The notes under the pieces are model-generated. The model did not search any database. It was not told the DNA's origin and saw nothing but the letters and a program-made list of their open reading frames with translations. DNA of 8,215 nt, taken from NCBI GenBank assembly GCA_016764955.1, contig JAESQZ010000062.1, forward strand, positions 1-8,215, given 5' to 3'. This DNA comes from Deltaproteobacteria bacterium (GTDB lineage: Bacteria > Myxococcota > UBA727 > JABDBI01). Each line of letters starts with the position of its first letter. Positions within the stretch are counted from its first letter, which is position 1. A program made the translations under genes and the position numbers. This document shows, piece after piece, positions 5,878-8,215 of this stretch.

Positions 5878-6495
5878 CTACTTTCCTGAGTAGTATTCCA
5901 CAATCATCTGTTCGTTGACAATGACGGGGATATCTTCTCTAGCAGGTGTCATGGCGACTTTGATGTCGTTAGTTCCTTCAACAGGAGCCAAATAGGCTGG
6001 GATGGCCAAGTTGTTTGGGTCCTGACGGTTAGCTGCAATAGCTTCTTTCATCTTGGAGCTTTCATGAATACCCAAAAGTTCACCAGGTTTCACTGCGTAG
6101 GAAGGGATATCGACACGCTTGCTGTTGATTGTCACGTGTCCATGGCGAGCCATTTGGCGTGCCGCACTGATAGTAGGCGCAAAACCAGCTCTAAAAATGA
6201 CGCTGTCCAAGCGACCTTCCAAAGCGGTTAAAAGAGTCAAACCTGGGTTGCCTTTGGTTCTGAAAGCTTTAGCCACATAGCGTTGTAGTTGCTTTTCGCT
6301 CAAGCCATAGTGAAAGCGCAGCTTTTGCTTTTCGCGCAAACGCTGAGCATAACCTGACAATTTACCTCTTCGACCAGGGCCATGTTGTCCTGGCCCGTAA
6401 GGTCTGCGCAGATCTGGATCGGTGCGCATCAAGCCTGGAAGAGGGGTGCCTAAGCGGCGAATAATTTTTAAACGAGGTCCACGATATCGTGCCAT
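5878..6495 (-). CDS. rpsD: 30S ribosomal protein S4
   Basis: S4 is a primary 16S rRNA-binding protein of the small subunit and, in studied bacteria, a translational autoregulator. The 205-aa protein shows MARYRGPRLKIIRRLG (1-16), YGPGQHG with a basic KLS segment (33-47), REKQKLRFHYGLSEKQ (54-69), the S4 RNA-binding domain (about 93-155: LEGRLDSVIFRAGFAPTIS, ARHGHVTIN, VDIPSYAVKPG) and the EYYSGK end. It has no cysteine at all, so it is of the zinc-free class. Its N-terminal style resembles cyanobacterial and plastid S4 as well as alphaproteobacterial S4. The ATG has an AGGAG ribosome site 9 nt upstream (6509-6505). It is not next to rpsM, rpsK, rpoA or rplQ, so it lies outside the usual alpha operon, heading its own run with tolQ, uppS and cdsA. 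Confidence 0.97.
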   Translation of the reverse strand: MARYRGPRLKIIRRLGTPLPGLMRTDPDLRRPYGPGQHGPGRRGKLSGYAQRLREKQKLRFHYGLSEKQLQRYVAKAFRTKGNPGLTLLTALEGRLDSVIFRAGFAPTISAARQMARHGHVTINSKRVDIPSYAVKPGELLGIHESSKMKEAIAANRQDPNNLAIPAYLAPVEGTNDIKVAMTPAREDIPVIVNEQMIVEYYSGK

Positions 6496-6561
6496 TTTAT
6501 GTTTCTCCTAAATGCACCCTGCCGCTTATAGGATTGAAGCAATTCTGTGGGCAGAGCCTAT
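6496..6561 (-). promoter_or_regulatory. rpsD 5' leader with predicted stem, possible S4 autoregulatory site
   Basis: If transcription starts about 7 nt after the predicted -10 box, the rpsD leader is about 66 nt long. It can fold into a 7-bp stem, CUCUGCC (6556-6550) with GGCAGGG (6523-6517), including one G-U pair. The 26-nt loop contains a small inner hairpin AUUG/CAAU (6543-6540 with 6536-6533). The outer stem ends 7 nt before the AGGAG ribosome site. S4 is known to bind leader RNA and repress its own translation in E. coli (alpha operon) and Bacillus (rpsD alone). That this leader does so is inference from position and fold only. Confidence 0.35.
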
Positions 6562-6567
6562 GTGGGA

Positions 6568-6596
6568 TACATAAGGGGTATCAAGCGATTGGTCAA
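6568..6596 (-). promoter_or_regulatory. sigma70-like promoter for rpsD and the genes downstream
   Basis: On the minus strand, TTGACC (6596-6591) and TATGTA (6573-6568) are separated by 17 nt, close to the TTGACA-17-TATAAT consensus. They lie about 70-100 nt upstream of the rpsD start. A short inverted repeat, GATAC (6566-6570) and GTATC (6578-6582), overlaps the -10 box and could be an operator or chance. Confidence 0.55.
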
Positions 6597-6652
6597 GGCA
6601 GGTTAAACCCTTTGGTTCTGAAACAAAGTCCTGTAAGCAGCTGTTCTAAATT

Positions 6653-6660
6653 AGGAGAGG
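6653..6660 (+). promoter_or_regulatory. Strong ribosome binding site deciding the start of the ankyrin-like gene
   Basis: AGGAGAGG ends 7 nt before ATG 6668. An in-frame TTG at 6662 is only 1 nt from this site and is therefore not the start. No convincing promoter for this gene is visible in the 172-bp divergent gap with rpsD. Confidence 0.8.
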
Positions 6661-6667
6661 TTTGGCT

Positions 6668-7612
6668 ATGAAATGGGTTAGATATTTGATGATTTTTTCT
6701 CTTGCTAGCAGCATCTATGCTACTCCTGAGCGCCCAACTCCGGAAGAGCTCTTTCAGGCTGTGAGAGCTGGGGATTCTGTGGGGGTGGAGAATCTTATTA
6801 GGAAAATGCGCGAGGCAGCCGGCGGTGAAGCCGTCGGCTACTTTGTGAATTCGGCTCATCCTCAAGAAGGCCCAGTTGTTAGACTGGCTACTCAGTTAAG
6901 GTATGCCGGTATTGTTGTCCTTTTGATTCAAAATGGTGCCCAGGTGAGTTTTGGTGTGCCTGCGGCTGCAGCAATCCCTAACCAGCAAGCCAATCTTGGC
7001 TTAGCCATTCGACAATTTATTGTGGCATCTCATGCGGAATACAGGCAATTACCAACTAATGCCCCAGAGCAAGAAATTAGAACTGTCGCTGCACGAATTG
7101 AAGACCGCGTGAATCAGATATTAAACACTTGGCAAAGCAGCGAACAGGTCCAAAATCAACTGGACCAAGCCTATCGAGTACTGGCGCGGATTCTAGCGCA
7201 GCTTCGTACTCGGCTGCCAGCAGGAGATTTGCTGGAACCTTGGAGATCGTTTTTGGTGCTAGATGGTGTTCCAGTTTTGGAATCGCCTTCTCCAGCTGGC
7301 TCGAGTTCTCAAGCGTTGTCTCGAACAGATTCTTTAGTTACATCGTCGCAATCGGGAAGCTTTCCTCGTTTGCCAGGGAGCGGGAATAGAGCAGCAGCAT
7401 CGTTTTCGAGTGCTAGTTTGGCGAGGTCTGACCAAACTCCTAGGCAAACCCGATCACGCAGAAGTTCAGTTTCGTTCGAGGAGCCTGGAGAGCCGGCAGC
7501 ACCCGTAAGAGGGTGGGTCGCTGCTCGCCGGCCAACTCGAGTGCCAGCGCCACCAGATTCTAGTGAAGCAAACCTGAGGACAGCCCTGTTCGGGAGTGGT
7601 TCGCAGCAATGA
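6668..7612 (+). CDS. Exported protein with degenerate ankyrin module and disordered Ser/Pro/Arg-rich tail
   Basis: The 314-aa product starts with a signal peptide: basic MKWVR, hydrophobic core 6-16, likely cleavage after Ala18 (SIYA-TPE). Residues 24-95 look like one to two degenerate ankyrin repeats: ELFQAVRAGDSVGVENLI (27-44), then a VRLATQLRYAGIVVLLIQNGAQV stretch (71-93) in the pattern of helix pair plus beta-hairpin. Residues 105-200 are mostly helical by composition (for example 135-180, with Gln- and Arg-rich helices). Residues 203-314 are rich in Ser, Pro, Arg and Ala with little hydrophobicity, so they are probably disordered. The function is not known; ankyrin modules bind proteins, and exported ankyrin proteins occur in host-associated and predatory bacteria, but no target can be read here. 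The start at 6668 is set by the AGGAGAGG site. It is divergent from rpsD and stands alone, 99 nt before the toxin-antitoxin pair. Confidence 0.75.
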   Translation: MKWVRYLMIFSLASSIYATPERPTPEELFQAVRAGDSVGVENLIRKMREAAGGEAVGYFVNSAHPQEGPVVRLATQLRYAGIVVLLIQNGAQVSFGVPAAAAIPNQQANLGLAIRQFIVASHAEYRQLPTNAPEQEIRTVAARIEDRVNQILNTWQSSEQVQNQLDQAYRVLARILAQLRTRLPAGDLLEPWRSFLVLDGVPVLESPSPAGSSSQALSRTDSLVTSSQSGSFPRLPGSGNRAAASFSSASLARSDQTPRQTRSRRSSVSFEEPGEPAAPVRGWVAARRPTRVPAPPDSSEANLRTALFGSGSQQ

Positions 7613-7675
7613 CGCCTAACCTACTGCACAAAAGCTTCTTGGCTGCCGGGGCCAACGGTATCGGGTGCGATGTCT

Positions 7676-7704
7676 TTGACTTTTTGAGCTGAGAGTGCAA
7701 TACT
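7676..7704 (+). promoter_or_regulatory. Promoter of the toxin-antitoxin operon, extended -10
   Basis: TTGACT (7676-7681) and AATACT (7699-7704) are separated by 17 nt, with a TGC extended -10 element (7696-7698). The expected start of transcription is about 7711-7712, at the antitoxin ATG. Confidence 0.5.
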
Positions 7705-7707
7705 TTG

Positions 7708-7723
7708 TGTTATGGGTGTAACA
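7708..7723 (+). promoter_or_regulatory. Short inverted repeat over the antitoxin start, possible RHH operator
   Basis: TGTTA (7708-7712) and TAACA (7719-7723) form a 5-bp inverted repeat with a 6-bp centre, covering the predicted transcription start and first codons. Ribbon-helix-helix antitoxins commonly repress their own operon at short repeats near the promoter. The repeat is too short to be certain. Confidence 0.3.
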
Positions 7724-7951
7724 ACCAGCATACGTTTATCTGAGGACCTTAGGCTAGAGCTTGAGATTGTGTCTCGCCGCTTGCATCGTGGGAAAAATTG
7801 GCTCATTTCTGAGGCATTGCGTCGTTATCTTCGGAGCCTTGAAAATCCGTCTTTACAAGCCGAAGCCAGGAGACAGAGTCTATTGGTATCGAAGGGGGAT
7901 ACATTAGACCCATTCTGGGAGGATAACGCTGATACTCGGGGTTGGGAATGA
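7712..7951 (+). CDS. Ribbon-helix-helix (CopG/MetJ-type) antitoxin
   Basis: The 79-aa protein has a ribbon-helix-helix DNA-binding domain at the N-terminus: beta-strand TSIRLS (5-10), helix A (about 11-24, EDLRLELEIVSRRL), turn HRGKN (25-29), and helix B (30-43, WLISEALRRYLRSL). The rest (45-79) is a polar tail ending in an acidic, Trp-containing segment (DPFWEDNADTRGWE), typical of the toxin-binding part of antitoxins. It would neutralise the MazF-like toxin encoded next and repress the operon. Its stop overlaps the toxin ATG as ATGA (7948-7951), the usual coupled arrangement. No ribosome site precedes ATG 7712, and the predicted transcription start is within a nucleotide or two, so the mRNA may be leaderless. 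Confidence 0.85.
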   Translation: MGVTTSIRLSEDLRLELEIVSRRLHRGKNWLISEALRRYLRSLENPSLQAEARRQSLLVSKGDTLDPFWEDNADTRGWE

Positions 7952-8215
7952 AACTTTATAGAGGGGATATTGTCGTTTGTGCTGCTCCGGGAGACTATGG
8001 AAAACCGAGACCTGCAATTGTCATGCAATCGGATTTATTTAATCCAACCCATGCGAGTATTACCTTGTGTCCTATTACTTCTGCACTGAATGATGCACCT
8101 TTGATTCGAGTTACTCTCAAGCCAACTGCAGCCAATGGATTGAAACATCAATCTCAAATCATGGTTGACAAAATCGTGAGTATTCCAAAAGAAAAGATTA
8201 AGCAAAGCATTGGTA
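7948..8215 (+). CDS. MazF/PemK-family endoribonuclease toxin (3' end outside window)
   Basis: Eighty-nine codons are visible before the window edge; family members are about 110 aa, so roughly 20 residues are missing. MazF toxins cleave mRNA at short sequence motifs and stop growth when not held by the antitoxin. Family features: RGDIVV (5-10), GDYGKPRPAIV (15-25), CPITS (41-45), IRVTLKP (53-59), NGL (63-65), and SQIMVDKIVSI (69-79). The expected catalytic pair Arg21 and Thr44 is present with the 23-residue spacing seen in B. subtilis EndoA (Arg25/Thr48) and E. coli MazF (Arg29/Thr52), so the toxin looks intact as far as it can be read. It is coupled to the upstream RHH antitoxin by an ATGA overlap. 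The cleavage motif cannot be told from the sequence. Confidence 0.92.
   Translation, partial: MKLYRGDIVVCAAPGDYGKPRPAIVMQSDLFNPTHASITLCPITSALNDAPLIRVTLKPTAANGLKHQSQIMVDKIVSIPKEKIKQSIG

Noticed and set aside
5871..5903. Longer tolQ start (TTG 5903) inside rpsD
   Set aside because: ATG 5870 has a well-placed AGTAGG site, and the extra residues are just the rpsD end read in another frame.
7129..7389. 86-codon plus-strand frame inside the ankyrin-like gene
   Set aside because: It is Ser/Ala-rich out-of-frame translation of the low-complexity region, with no ribosome site.
7639..7655. Hairpin TTGGC-N7-GCCAA after the ankyrin-like gene as a terminator
   Set aside because: The stem has only 5 bp and no T run follows on either strand.
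7621..7711. Minus-strand reading frame ending in a protein-like tail (VGPGSQEAFVQ, stop at 7621)
   Set aside because: It looks like a natural C-terminus and could be the remnant of a lost gene, but upstream of 7712 the frame is only the antisense of the RHH antitoxin, and I cannot name a family.

Overview
The window suggests a Gram-negative (diderm) bacterium of moderate GC. The evidence is a TolQ-type proton-channel protein, a TPR protein with a lipoprotein-like N-terminus, and the envelope enzymes UppS and CdsA. A lipoprotein-type TPR protein, an FHA protein and a Yip1-type membrane protein together are reminiscent of Bdellovibrionota or Myxococcota-like lineages. The ribosomal protein S4 is of the cysteine-free kind seen in cyanobacteria, alphaproteobacteria and Chlamydiae, so I do not assign a phylum.

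Left and centre (1-6495), all on the minus strand and read from right to left. A core-gene run starts at a good sigma70-like promoter (6596-6568) with rpsD (S4). It continues with tolQ, uppS, cdsA and an unrecognised gene (3394-3906). Junctions are 4-7 nt gaps or overlaps, so this looks like one transcript joining a ribosomal protein to envelope growth: undecaprenyl-PP for wall carriers, CDP-diacylglycerol for phospholipids, and TolQ for envelope energisation. After a 188-bp gap (3206-3393) comes a second minus-strand run: an AlkZ/YcaQ-like winged-helix protein that appears to lack the glycosylase glutamine motif, a Yip1-like membrane protein, a cysteine-rich TPR lipoprotein, and the first 28 codons of an FHA-domain protein that runs off the left edge. 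The gap holds an unannotated 35-codon plus-strand ORF that would encode a single-pass membrane peptide.

Right (6496-8215), on the plus strand and accessory in character. Divergent from rpsD is a gene for an exported protein with a degenerate ankyrin module and a long Ser/Pro/Arg-rich, probably disordered C-terminus. It is followed by a type II toxin-antitoxin pair: a ribbon-helix-helix antitoxin and a MazF/PemK-family endoribonuclease truncated by the window edge. The antitoxin promoter is placed so that its mRNA may start at or next to the AUG (leaderless), and a short inverted repeat straddles that point.

No tRNA, rRNA, CRISPR array, IS element or convincing intrinsic terminator was seen. 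Most worth checking are the apparently catalytically altered AlkZ-like protein, the regularly spaced cysteine pairs of the TPR protein, a structured rpsD leader that could be an S4 autoregulatory site, the small membrane ORF, and the exported ankyrin protein.
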